A DNA stretch of 25,409 nt from an uncultured Collinsella sp. (lineage in GTDB: Bacteria; Actinomycetota; Coriobacteriia; Coriobacteriales; Coriobacteriaceae), in the NCBI GenBank assembly GCA_900551015.1, contig URUI01000025.1, positions 1 through 25,409 on the forward strand, read 5' to 3'. The translations under genes were made by a program, and so were the position numbers. Within the stretch, counting starts at the first letter, position 1, and every line of letters starts with the position of its first letter. A model generated the notes under the pieces. It did no database searches. It was not told the origin of the DNA and saw only the letters and a list, made by a program, of their open reading frames with translations. Of this stretch, positions 14,083-21,203 are shown in pieces.

Positions 14083-14916
14083 CTAGGCCAGGATGCCGGC
14101 CGCGGAGAGGGCGATGCCGCCCACGATGGCGATCACGAGAAGCCAACCGGTGTTGACGTTCTTCTTGATGAGCCAGTACATAAGGCCGGTGAGGCCAAGG
14201 GAGATCATCTGGGGCATCATGCCGTCCAGGATGTCCTGGATAACGACGGTGCCGTCAGCGAACTGCAGCGGGGTGGTGGCGCCGATCAGCGTAGCGATCA
14301 TGCCGCCCACGGACATAAGACCCACGATGCCGCAGACATACATGAGCTTCTCCATGAGGTCGCCACCCTGGAGCTTGCTCAGGTACTCGTGGCCGCCCTG
14401 GTAGCCGATCTTGGCAGCGAACCACGTGATCAGCACGGAGGGCACGATGGAGATGAGCATGGCCAGGATCGGACCCATGATGGAGCCCTGCTGAGCCAGC
14501 TGAACGCCCAGGCCAAAGGCGATAACGCGGATGGTGCCCTGGAAGAAAGAGTCACCGATGCCGGAAAGCGGGCCCATGAGGGAGGTCTTGACCGCGTTAA
14601 TCGAATCGGGATCGAAGTTCTCGGGATCCTTGGCGTACTCCTCCTCCATGGAGGCGGCGAGGCCTAGGACAAAAGCGCTCGTCTGCGGGGTGCAGTTGTA
14701 GAACGCCATGTGACGGTGGTAAGCCTCTTTCTTAGCAGCGAGCTGCTTGGGGTCGGACTCGTCCGGATAGAGGCGATCGAGCGTGGGGACCATGCCGTAG
14801 AGGAAGCCCATGTTCATCTGACGCTCGTAGTTCCAAGAGGCCTGGATGGCCCAGGAGCGCCAGAAGAACTGGCTGACCTTCTTGTTCAGGGACACGTCCT
14901 TGATTGCGGTTGCCAT
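14083..14916 (-). CDS. PTS mannose/fructose/sorbose-family transporter subunit IID
   Basis: A 277-residue membrane subunit of a mannose-class PTS permease, which with IIC forms the sugar channel. Family features are SQFFWRSWAIQASWNYERQM near the N-terminus, MEEEYAKDPENFDPDSINAVKTSLMGPLSGIGDSFF in the middle, and hydrophobic C-terminal segments (MISLGLTGLMYWLIKK, LLVIAIVGGIALSAAGILA). The length is typical. The reading frame extends to 15033, but ATG 14916 has AAGGAGGA 7 nt upstream and gives the conventional N-terminus. The IIC stop lies 13 bp upstream, so the two are tightly linked. Within the operon it supplies part of the translocation path for the compound later processed by the SIS protein. 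Confidence 0.93.
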   Translation of the reverse strand: MATAIKDVSLNKKVSQFFWRSWAIQASWNYERQMNMGFLYGMVPTLDRLYPDESDPKQLAAKKEAYHRHMAFYNCTPQTSAFVLGLAASMEEEYAKDPENFDPDSINAVKTSLMGPLSGIGDSFFQGTIRVIAFGLGVQLAQQGSIMGPILAMLISIVPSVLITWFAAKIGYQGGHEYLSKLQGGDLMEKLMYVCGIVGLMSVGGMIATLIGATTPLQFADGTVVIQDILDGMMPQMISLGLTGLMYWLIKKNVNTGWLLVIAIVGGIALSAAGILA

Positions 14917-14929
14917 AGTGTGTTCCTCC

Positions 14930-15724
14930 TTAGTCTTCGTCGTCTTCGAGCGGATCGTAGTCGGAATCGACACCGGCGGCTGCATGGGAACCGTTGAACT
15001 TGAAGCCCATGAAGACGATAGCCAGGCACACACCGATCAGAGCGACCGCGATGACGGACAGGTTGAGGTAGGCGGCGAGCAGGAAACCGATGAACAGGAA
15101 CGGGGTCATACCCTTCTTGATCATCATGGTGAGCAGCAGGGCCAGACCGTAGGCGGTCATGATCTTGGTCGAGACGTTCAGACCAACGGACAGCCACTCG
15201 GGAACCATGTTGACGATGGCTTGGACCAGGTCGGTACCGACAAAGACGGCCAGGAAGATCGGCAGGAAGTACATGATGGCGTACAGACCGGAGCCGGCGC
15301 AGATGTGCATGCGGTAGGCGGTCTTGAACTTGCCGTTATCAATCGCGCTATCGGCCACATGGGTGAGGGCGGCGATGATGGAACGGAACACGATGCCGAG
15401 GAGCTGACCCAGGACGGCGACCGGGATGGCGATCGTCATGGCGGTCTCGGCGGAAGCATCGGTCAGGCACGCGAAGGCAGCTGCCACGATGCCGCCCAGG
15501 ACCATATCGGGCGGAACGGCGGCGCCGACCTGCACCAGGCCCATGGACACGAGCTCGACGGCGGCACCGACGGCAAGGCCGGTGGGCACATCGCCCAGCA
15601 GCAGACCGACGAGCGTAGCGCCAACGAGGGGCTGCTCGAAGTTAAGACGACCGAGCAGGCGGGAGTCCCACATGCAGAACACGCCGACGAGGCCGACGAG
15701 CACCGCACTGATGAACGTATTCAT
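14930..15724 (-). CDS. PTS mannose/fructose/sorbose-family transporter subunit IIC
   Basis: A 264-residue polytopic membrane protein forming the main channel subunit of a mannose-class PTS permease. Typical features are the N-terminal LVGLVGVFCMWDSRLLGRLNFEQPLVGATLVGLLLGD and the following GLAVGAAVELVSMGLVQVGAAVPPD, which match the IIC signature GxxxELxxxG-xxxGAxxPPD. Further hydrophobic segments follow, with an acidic C-terminus (DSDYDPLEDDED). ATG 15724 has AAGGAG about 7 nt upstream. It lies 36 bp downstream of the IIAB gene and 13 bp upstream of the IID start. Substrate specificity cannot be read from sequence; the linked FrlB-like gene favours a glycated amine over plain mannose. Confidence 0.93.
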   Translation of the reverse strand: MNTFISAVLVGLVGVFCMWDSRLLGRLNFEQPLVGATLVGLLLGDVPTGLAVGAAVELVSMGLVQVGAAVPPDMVLGGIVAAAFACLTDASAETAMTIAIPVAVLGQLLGIVFRSIIAALTHVADSAIDNGKFKTAYRMHICAGSGLYAIMYFLPIFLAVFVGTDLVQAIVNMVPEWLSVGLNVSTKIMTAYGLALLLTMMIKKGMTPFLFIGFLLAAYLNLSVIAVALIGVCLAIVFMGFKFNGSHAAAGVDSDYDPLEDDED

Positions 15725-15760
15725 ACCCTTCTCCTTTCAGTCAGGCAAAAGCCTGGTTGA

Positions 15761-16684
15761 TTACAGCTTGGCGTCGATGTCGACGCTCTGATACGTGGGG
15801 GTCTGCTGGACGTAGAGCTTGATGCCCATGTCGAGCAGCTGGTTGACGTCGGCCTTCTGGGTGGCGTCGAAGAAGACGGAGCTGTCCTTGCCGCCGACCT
15901 GATCGGCACCGTCGTGGTTGGCGGTGGCGCCCAGGTTGATGGCGTCGAGCTTGTAACCCTGGCAGAACTGCAGCATCTCGGCCGTGTTGCCAAAGACGAA
16001 CATGACGCGCTCGCCGAGGGTGTTGAGCTTGTCCATCTTGGCGAGGGCACGCTCGACGGTGAAGACGTTCAGGCGCACGCCCTGGGGCTTGGCCAGCTTA
16101 AGAGCGCCCTTCTTGATGTCATCGTTGGCGGCAGCGTTGTCGACGACGATGATGCGCTCGGCCTGAACCTTGGTGGTCCAGGTAAAGACGACCTGGCCGT
16201 GCAGCAGACGGTAGTCAAGACGTGCGAGGACGATCTTGGCGGGGCCGGAGCTGTGACGGGACGCCTTGGCCTTCTTGGCGGGAGCCGCGGCGGCCTCGAC
16301 CGGTGCGTTGGGGTTGGTCAGACCGGTGCGGGCCTCGTTGATGAGGGCCGCGAGCTCGGCGCCCTTGACGGGGACGGGGCTCATAGCGAGCGTGAGCGCC
16401 AGCGGGATGTTGAAACCGCTGACAACCGTGAACTTCGTGCCGTTCTTGGAAAGCTCGACCATGTTGTTGTTGACCGAGCTGCCGAGCATATCGGTCAGCA
16501 CATAGACGGTGTCGTCCGCGTTGAACGTGGCGATCATGGCGTCCACCTTATTGGTGATGGGCTCCTTGTCGTCACGAGCAAGCGACACGACGTGGACGTT
16601 CGACACGTCGCCGAGAACCATCTCGAGCGTGTCTTTGGCGCCTGCGGCCAGGCCGCCATGAGATGCGAGAATGATCTGATTCAT
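15761..16684 (-). CDS. PTS mannose-family fused subunit IIAB
   Basis: A 307-residue cytoplasmic phosphotransfer protein with fused domains. The IIA domain covers residues 1-125; H9 in IILASHGGLA accepts phosphate from HPr. An Ala/Pro/Lys-rich linker runs from about 128 to 148. The IIB domain covers 149-307; H162 in RLDYRLLHGQVV passes phosphate to the incoming sugar. IIB usually reads RIDDRLIHGQV, so the motif is intact. It is the first gene of the operon IIAB-IIC-IID-SIS. ATG 16684 has AAGGAGGAGG five bases upstream, an unusually strong site. The promoter region holds a TATAAT -10, an ACGT-N5-ACGT box overlapping it, and a 21-bp-spaced direct repeat further upstream, implying tight regulation, probably by GntR regulator 2. 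Confidence 0.93.
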   Translation of the reverse strand: MNQIILASHGGLAAGAKDTLEMVLGDVSNVHVVSLARDDKEPITNKVDAMIATFNADDTVYVLTDMLGSSVNNNMVELSKNGTKFTVVSGFNIPLALTLAMSPVPVKGAELAALINEARTGLTNPNAPVEAAAAPAKKAKASRHSSGPAKIVLARLDYRLLHGQVVFTWTTKVQAERIIVVDNAAANDDIKKGALKLAKPQGVRLNVFTVERALAKMDKLNTLGERVMFVFGNTAEMLQFCQGYKLDAINLGATANHDGADQVGGKDSSVFFDATQKADVNQLLDMGIKLYVQQTPTYQSVDIDAKL

Positions 16685-16710
16685 CTTGCCTCCTCCTTTT
16701 CGTTATTGTC

Positions 16711-16716
16711 ATTATA
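16711..16716 (-). promoter_or_regulatory. -10 element of PTS operon promoter
   Basis: The minus strand reads TATAAT at 16716-16711, 26 bp upstream of the IIAB start. No good -35 lies at 16-18 bp spacing (AATATA or similar), so the promoter may need an activator. Confidence 0.5.
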
Positions 16717-16730
16717 ACGTCTTATACGTT
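16713..16730. promoter_or_regulatory. ACGT-N5-ACGT box overlapping PTS operon -10
   Basis: TATAACGTC then TTATACGTT; the core reads as the palindrome AACGT-N5-ACGTT. It overlaps the -10 element, where a bound repressor would block RNA polymerase. It is shared with the regulator 2 and EamA promoters. Confidence 0.55.
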
Positions 16731-16754
16731 GCTTATATTGCTAATTAGTATAAA

Positions 16755-16789
16755 GACCGTTCGCGGGTGAAAATCGACCGTTTACGGGT
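16755..16789. promoter_or_regulatory. 21-bp-spaced direct repeat upstream of PTS promoter
   Basis: GACCGTTCGCGGGT (16755-16768) and GACCGTTTACGGGT (16776-16789) match at 12 of 14 positions, two helical turns apart and upstream of the -35 position. This placement suits an activator. Confidence 0.45.
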
Positions 16790-16809
16790 TTAACGTACTT
16801 GAAACGTTG

Positions 16810-16859
16810 GCGCAGGATGGGTCGGCGCTGGCTGGATAACCCCAGGTCAGACCCTGCGC
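16810..16859 (-). terminator. Possible stem-loop terminator after EamA gene
   Basis: GCGCAGG..GGTC (16810-16823) can pair with GACCCTGCGC (16850-16859), with a 3-nt bulge. It begins 8 bp after the EamA stop codon. There is no T-run, so termination is uncertain. Confidence 0.3.
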
Positions 16860-16867
16860 GCAATCTC

Positions 16868-17950
16868 CTATCGCACGAAGTACCAGGGGCTTTCCTGCAC
16901 GGTGGGCTCCAGCGCGATGCCGGTGCGCTCCTTAAACAGATCCATGTCCTGAGATTTTTCAGTCCACCATGCGTTGGGCTTAAAGGTCATGCTCTCAATG
17001 ACATGACCGACAAACGCACTGCTGCGCAGCTTGGAGAAGTCGGTGTTCATAATCAGGATGGACATGAGCACCAGCACAATGCCCAGGACTTTGATCGCGC
17101 CGGCGGGCTCGGCGTAGACACCAATGCCCAGCAGTACGGTGACGACTGTCTCGAATGACATTACGACGGGAACTTTCGATGTCTCGAGCCCCATGGATAG
17201 ACCCTGCATATATAAGATGTAAGCCACGGCTGTGGGGATGAGTCCAAAGCCAAGGAACAGCAGCAGCAGCTGTGGCGACATTGCCGCGGCGACATCCGGC
17301 CACGGAGCCGCGATAGCCGCCATAACCGCACCGCCAAAAACAAGGCCCCAAAACGTGACAGCCAGCGGGTGGACCGTCTTGGTTGCTATCCGGCTAAACA
17401 CCGCGAGCGACGCCCCACAAAAGCCTGCAATCACGCCCGACGTGACGCCCCAAACCGAAAAATGGAAACCGGAAAGGTCGCCATTAGTTACTGCAAGTAC
17501 ACAGCCCCCTATGTTAAAAGCGATGGCAACGAGCTTGTTGGGGGTCACGTCCTCGCGATAAAGCACGCGGCCGAGCACGACGCCAAACACCGGCGAGGTA
17601 TAGAGCAGCACCGAGGCCGTGGACATGCCCACCTCGCCCATACACTCGTAATAGCAAGTGTTGGCGGCGGCCAAACCGACGATACCGACAAGCGCGCAGG
17701 AAACAAGCTCTTTAGGGCTTGCCTTGAACAGGGCCAGCGGACCCTGAGCCACGGTAGACCCCTCACCCGAACGGCAGCCCATAAACATCAGGACCGGCGC
17801 CAAGATAAGCGCTCCGACCAACAAGCGAAAGGCAGCCATACTCTGGGACGTAACGCCCATGGCCGAGATGCCGTTTACAAAGATTCCGATGCTGCCCCAC
17901 ATAAGCGCGGCGATCAGCACCAGCACATAGCCCAGATTGCTTTTCTTCAA
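16868..17950 (-). CDS. EamA/DMT-family transporter
   Basis: A drug/metabolite-transporter-family membrane protein with about ten hydrophobic segments in two EamA repeats. The first begins GYVLVLIAALMWGSIGIFVNGI, the second WGVTSGVIAGFCGASLAVFSRI. Related proteins such as RhaT, YdcZ-like and RhtA-like carriers move amino acids, sugars or metabolites, often outward. I chose TTG 17950 because AGGAGG lies 5 nt upstream and MKKSNLGYVLV is a normal N-terminus; GTG 17986 is an alternative. Unusually, about 55 hydrophilic residues follow the last membrane segment, ending TVQESPWYFVR. An ACGT-N5-WCGT box like that of the PTS operon lies just upstream, so export of the released amine, or import of a related compound, is a reasonable inference. 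Confidence 0.82.
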   Translation of the reverse strand: MKKSNLGYVLVLIAALMWGSIGIFVNGISAMGVTSQSMAAFRLLVGALILAPVLMFMGCRSGEGSTVAQGPLALFKASPKELVSCALVGIVGLAAANTCYYECMGEVGMSTASVLLYTSPVFGVVLGRVLYREDVTPNKLVAIAFNIGGCVLAVTNGDLSGFHFSVWGVTSGVIAGFCGASLAVFSRIATKTVHPLAVTFWGLVFGGAVMAAIAAPWPDVAAAMSPQLLLLFLGFGLIPTAVAYILYMQGLSMGLETSKVPVVMSFETVVTVLLGIGVYAEPAGAIKVLGIVLVLMSILIMNTDFSKLRSSAFVGHVIESMTFKPNAWWTEKSQDMDLFKERTGIALEPTVQESPWYFVR

Positions 17951-17988
17951 CGCAGCCTCCTCGGTATTGTTTCCAATATGTTTCACAC

Positions 17989-18006
17989 TACGTTATAGTC
18001 GTTATA
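17989..18006. promoter_or_regulatory. ACGT-N5-TCGT box upstream of EamA gene
   Basis: The minus strand reads TATAACGAC then TATAACGTA, a clear 9-bp direct repeat, about 40 bp upstream of the preferred start. A TTGAAA hexamer (18018-18013) next to it may be the -35 element. Confidence 0.5.
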
Positions 18007-18096
18007 TACATTTTTCAAGGCACAAATCGGCAAACGGGAAATCTCTAGACAAAGGGAGTGTCCCGCCAGCCACGGTATCGTCGATGTTTTGGCAAT

Positions 18097-18244
18097 GTCA
18101 GCGAAAACCCGCCAGAGCGAGCAAGGTGCCTTGAAGTGAGGCGGCATTGACCTTCTGGTCATGCCGCCGAAGCTGAAAGGCAGATTGCCGCTCTGGCGGG
18201 TTTGCAGCGTCGGCCGGTTACGGCGTTTGGTAAAACGCCGTAAC
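18097..18244 (-). ncRNA. Candidate structured RNA element, copy B, downstream of SIS gene 3
   Basis: On the minus strand the first hairpin (18244-18217) starts at the last base of the SIS stop codon and has a TACC loop. GCCGACGCTGCAAA follows, then an outer stem (CCCGCCAGAGCG 18200-18189 with 18119-18108), a middle stem (TGCCTT/AAGGCA, 18182-18177 with 18132-18127) and a 13-bp inner hairpin (18168-18140). GGCAATCTG, CACCTTGCTC and TTTTCGCTGAC are identical to copy A, while the stem bases differ in a paired fashion. It fills most of the 293-bp gap between the SIS and EamA genes. Confidence 0.6.
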
Positions 18245-19236
18245 TAATAATCAAGCTTCCACATGTAACGGCGCGTCATATAGTCCTTGTGGGTGACGGC
18301 AGAGAGCGCGCGCATATACACGTTGTTGAGAATCGGGGCAAAGATCAGGTGGTTGAAGTACTCGCTCACGCTGTCCTTGATGTCGTTGAGGCCGAGCTCC
18401 TTGGCGTCGAGCTGATAGACGCGCTCGCCACCGTACTGGTTGACGAAGCGGATGCCGCGCTCGTCATTGCAGCGGCTGCGGCCGACGCTGATGAGCTGGA
18501 ACAGCGAGGTGCGCTTGTCCAGAATCTCGAAGGGGCCGTGGAAGAAGTCGCAGGTGTTGATGGTGCAGGAGTCGATCTGCAGCATCTCCTGCACGTTGCA
18601 GATGCTAAAGACGTAGGCGGCACCAAAGAGCGGCCCCTGGGCCATGACGTTGATGCAGGGCTTGTCGGCGTTCTGCTCGGCCCACTTAGCAGCGAGCGGA
18701 CGGGTGTACTCGACGGCCTTGCGATAGATGGGGTCGACCAAGTCGAACGCGGCCATAGCGGTCTCGTACTCGGCATAGCCCTCGGTCTGCTGCGTGAGCT
18801 CCATGGCGATCATGGTCACGACGGCGGAGTTGGTGCGGCCCATGCAAGACTCGTCAACGGCCAAGCTGTCGTACTGGATCTTGTAGTCGCAGACCTCGGT
18901 GAGGCCGGACTCGTCAACATAGATGGCGATGGTGCTGGCGCCGTGGTCCTTGGCGACCTGGGCGGCGACGATGGTCTCCTTGGTGCCGCGCATGGACACG
19001 ACGACGGCCAGGGTGTTCTCGTTGACGTAGGCCGGGGTGGCGTGCACAAACTCGTTGCTGGTGTAGCTGGAGCTCACGACCTGCGTGGCCTCGTGCTCCA
19101 TAAAGTACTGGGCAGGATAGTTACCACCGTTAGATCCGCCGGCGCCGATCCACACAACGCGCTTGATGCCGCCCTTGTCTGCCTTGTCAGCCAAAACCTG
19201 GGAGACGACATCCTTAACCTGTTCCTGAGTAGTCAT
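18244..19236 (-). CDS. FrlB/FraB-like SIS-domain deglycase or isomerase (copy 3)
   Basis: A 330-residue protein with two SIS domains, similar to copies 1 and 2 (VVWIGAGGSNGGNYPAQYF near residue 28, SMRGTKETIVAAQ at 81-93). E217 (NVQEMLQ) and H233 (FFHGPFE) keep the 16-residue spacing of the FraB-type catalytic pair, but the usual GE before FHGP is CD here (TCDFFHGP). The first SIS loop has R-G-T in place of S-G-T/N, so its ligand may differ from those of copies 1 and 2. The C-terminal RRYMWKLDY is nearly identical to copy 2. ATG 19236 has AAAGG about 10 nt upstream. It is divergent from GntR regulator 3 across a 205-bp region rich in ATACA-GTT boxes. There is no dedicated transporter, so it may use the substrate of the PTS operon or of an unlinked one. 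Confidence 0.8.
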   Translation of the reverse strand: MTTQEQVKDVVSQVLADKADKGGIKRVVWIGAGGSNGGNYPAQYFMEHEATQVVSSSYTSNEFVHATPAYVNENTLAVVVSMRGTKETIVAAQVAKDHGASTIAIYVDESGLTEVCDYKIQYDSLAVDESCMGRTNSAVVTMIAMELTQQTEGYAEYETAMAAFDLVDPIYRKAVEYTRPLAAKWAEQNADKPCINVMAQGPLFGAAYVFSICNVQEMLQIDSCTINTCDFFHGPFEILDKRTSLFQLISVGRSRCNDERGIRFVNQYGGERVYQLDAKELGLNDIKDSVSEYFNHLIFAPILNNVYMRALSAVTHKDYMTRRYMWKLDY

Positions 19237-19274
19237 CGTGCATCAGCCTTTCTTCTCGTTTGATGCTCTTGATG

Positions 19275-19298
19275 GCATACAAGTTACATACATGTTTT
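19275..19298. promoter_or_regulatory. ATACA-GTT direct-repeat box, site 1
   Basis: ATACAAGTTAC and ATACATGTTTT follow one another with an 11-bp period, 40-60 bp upstream of the SIS start. An inverted half (GTTGTATGC) is at 19314-19322. Confidence 0.5.
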
Positions 19299-19414
19299 GG
19301 TTATGTCGACTAGTTGTATGCTATATTTGTCTTAGATATTTTGCTGGTAAAGTTTTCGGCAATCCATTATCAGCGGTTTTGTTGTCATGTTGGATACATG
19401 CTTGGTTCAGTAAG

Positions 19415-19436
19415 CATACAGGTTAGATACAGGTTG
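19415..19436. promoter_or_regulatory. ATACA-GTT direct-repeat box, site 2
   Basis: CATACAGGTTA and GATACAGGTTG have an 11-bp period and end 5 bp before the regulator 3 start codon. The box lies where the ribosome site should be. A single further box (GATACATGCTT) is at 19393. This suggests autorepression by regulator 3. Confidence 0.5.
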
Positions 19437-19441
19437 TTCGC

Positions 19442-20164
19442 ATGAGCACTTCGTCGAAAAAGAACTTGGCCCAATACGAGCGTCTGGCGGGTACGCTGCG
19501 TGACCGCATCGCCGCCGGCATCTACGCGTGCGGAGACAAGCTGCCGTCCGAGATGGAGCTCATGGGCGAATCGGGCCTGTCGCGCAGCACTGTGCGTCAC
19601 GCGCTTAAGGTGCTTGTTGACGAGGGCCTGGTTCGCACCGAGCGCGGACGCGGCGCCTTTGTGGCTGACACGCCGGCGCTCCACGAGAACAACCTGGTGT
19701 TTTCGAGCTATACCAAGCAGGTCGAAGGCCAGGGTATGAAGCCCACCACGCGCACGGTGGACTCGGGCTTTGCCAAAGCAATGGGCAGCGTGGCCAAGTT
19801 CTTTGACGCTAGCGTGGGCAGCAAGCTTGTCAAACTTGTCCGCCTGCGTTACCTGGACGATGCGCCACTGTGCCTGGAGACCACCTATTTGCCGCCAAGC
19901 TTTGGGTCGCTCATCGATCGCGATATCAACGGTTCGCTCTACGCCACGCTGCGCCAGGAGTTCCATCGTGCGCCGGCGCAGGGGCATAAGACCTTTGAGG
20001 TGTGCTATGCCTCGCAAAACGAGGCGTTTTTGCTCAACGTCGAGCGCGGGCAGGCGCTGATCCTGATCACCGACTACGTCTACGACACCGACGGTCGCCC
20101 GCTCCATGTCTCCAAGCGCATCCAACGTACCGACCGCGCCAAATACACCGAGCCCATCGGCTAG
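19442..20164 (+). CDS. GntR-family regulator with UTRA domain (HutC subfamily), regulator 3
   Basis: A 240-residue transcription factor. The winged helix occupies residues about 10-78 (YERLAGTLRDRIAAGIY, PSEMELMGESGLSRSTVRHA, GLVRTERGRGAFV) and the UTRA domain about 95-238 (VRLRYLDDAPLCLETTYLPP, GQALILITDYVYDTDGRPLH). It is more distant from regulators 1 and 2 than those are from each other. Its divergent arrangement with SIS gene 3, and the shared region of ATACA-GTT boxes, make SIS gene 3 its likely target. No clear Shine-Dalgarno sequence precedes ATG 19442; the operator-like repeats fill that place, so translation may be weak or leaderless. Confidence 0.88.
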   Translation: MSTSSKKNLAQYERLAGTLRDRIAAGIYACGDKLPSEMELMGESGLSRSTVRHALKVLVDEGLVRTERGRGAFVADTPALHENNLVFSSYTKQVEGQGMKPTTRTVDSGFAKAMGSVAKFFDASVGSKLVKLVRLRYLDDAPLCLETTYLPPSFGSLIDRDINGSLYATLRQEFHRAPAQGHKTFEVCYASQNEAFLLNVERGQALILITDYVYDTDGRPLHVSKRIQRTDRAKYTEPIG

Positions 20165-20315
20165 CGCACCAAACGAGGCAAAATGTACCTAATAAACGTT
20201 TTACCTGCGGTTTTTATTAAATCTCAAGCCGGCATGGCGCAAATGCCAACATCGCCTGGCAACACGCGCCGCCCAAGCTCAACTGTTCCTGCCCAGAATA
20301 TCCAGCACCGTAAAC

Positions 20316-20438
20316 CTAAGTGAGTAGACTTTTCGCGACCTGCCAAGCACACCCAAAACAGCCACCTCCGTGACCTGCGGTTTTACTAAAGCAGATACGC
20401 TTTGTGCTCGCCTTGCGCCAAAAAGTCTACTCACTTAG
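20316..20438. repeat. 123-bp element with 15-bp terminal inverted repeats, copy 2
   Basis: Same termini (CTAAGTGAGTAGACT and its complement) and same length as copy 1 at 11901-12023. GCACACCCAAAACAGCCACC is shared exactly. It lies in the 374-bp gap between regulator 3 and the GNAT gene; the other part of that gap shows only a weak A/T-rich inverted repeat near 20191-20218. Confidence 0.75.
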
Positions 20439-20538
20439 CTCGCAAGGTGTCTCGACGGGACGATTCGAGTCAAAAAAGCGTACGAACGCGGCGCTTCTTG
20501 CGGCAATTTGATACCGCAAGACAGCCAAAAACCTGTCC

Positions 20539-21129
20539 CTAAATGGCAGGTTTGGGGAGGTCGGGGAACCAGGTTGGTTTGGGTTGGTTGGGAACGCGCT
20601 CGGCTAGGACCAGCTCCATCCAGCACATGTCGTACCAGCGGCCGAACTTTTGGGCGCAGCGGTCGAAGGCACCCACCAGGCGATACCCCATATGGGCATG
20701 GAAGTCCTGGCTGTTGTGCGTCAGGTACTCGTCGTCTTTGTCGTGCGGTACGGCGATGAGCGCACACATGTTGGTGATACCCATCGCGACCAGGCATTGC
20801 TTGAGCGCATCGTGCAGTTTGCGGCCCAGCCCACCATGGCGCACATCGCGCGCCAGGTAGATCGACGTCTCGACCGACCAGTCGTATGCCTCGCGGCTGT
20901 TGAGCGGGCTCACGTAGGCATAACCCACCGGACGCCCGTCCAACTCCATCACCAAATACGGATAGCGCTTGAGTGTACGCGCAATGCGCCCGGCAAATTC
21001 CTCGACGCTCGGCACCTCGTATTCGCAGGTAATCGCTGTCTTGAGCACATACGGCTCATAAATGGCAAGCAATGCCGGCGCATCATCGGGCGTCGCCAGG
21101 CGAATCGTCGGCTCGGACATCTTGGCCAT
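20539..21129 (-). CDS. GNAT-family N-acetyltransferase (phosphinothricin/methionine-sulfoximine acetyltransferase type)
   Basis: A 196-residue acetyl-CoA-dependent acetyltransferase. The N-terminal IRLATPDDAPALLAIYEPYV, the TAITCEYEVPSVEEFAGRI segment and PVGYAYVSPLNSREAYDWSVETSIYL are characteristic of the Pat/YwnH-like subgroup. Motif A for acetyl-CoA is RHGGLGRKLHDALKQ. Substrates in the group include phosphinothricin, methionine sulfoximine and other small amines; the substrate here is unknown. ATG 21129 has AGGGG about 5 nt upstream. The last codons (AAA CCT GCC ATT TAG) lie inside a half copy of the dispersed AAACCTGCC repeat, so the C-terminus KPAI and the stop appear repeat-derived. 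The gene follows threonine aldolase after a probable terminator. Confidence 0.83.
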   Translation of the reverse strand: MAKMSEPTIRLATPDDAPALLAIYEPYVLKTAITCEYEVPSVEEFAGRIARTLKRYPYLVMELDGRPVGYAYVSPLNSREAYDWSVETSIYLARDVRHGGLGRKLHDALKQCLVAMGITNMCALIAVPHDKDDEYLTHNSQDFHAHMGYRLVGAFDRCAQKFGRWYDMCWMELVLAERVPNQPKPTWFPDLPKPAI

Positions 21130-21146
21130 ACAGCCCCTCTCAAAAG

Positions 21147-21186
21147 CAAAGGCCGCCTTGCGCCAAACCCAGGCGCAAGGCGGCCC
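21147..21186 (-). terminator. Terminator after threonine aldolase gene
   Basis: GCCGCCTTGCGCC (minus strand, 21184-21172) pairs perfectly with its complement at 21164-21152 around a 7-nt loop and is followed by TTTGCTTTTG. It lies about 20 bp after the stop codon. Confidence 0.7.
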
Positions 21187-21203
21187 CTCGTCATTACATC
21201 AAC

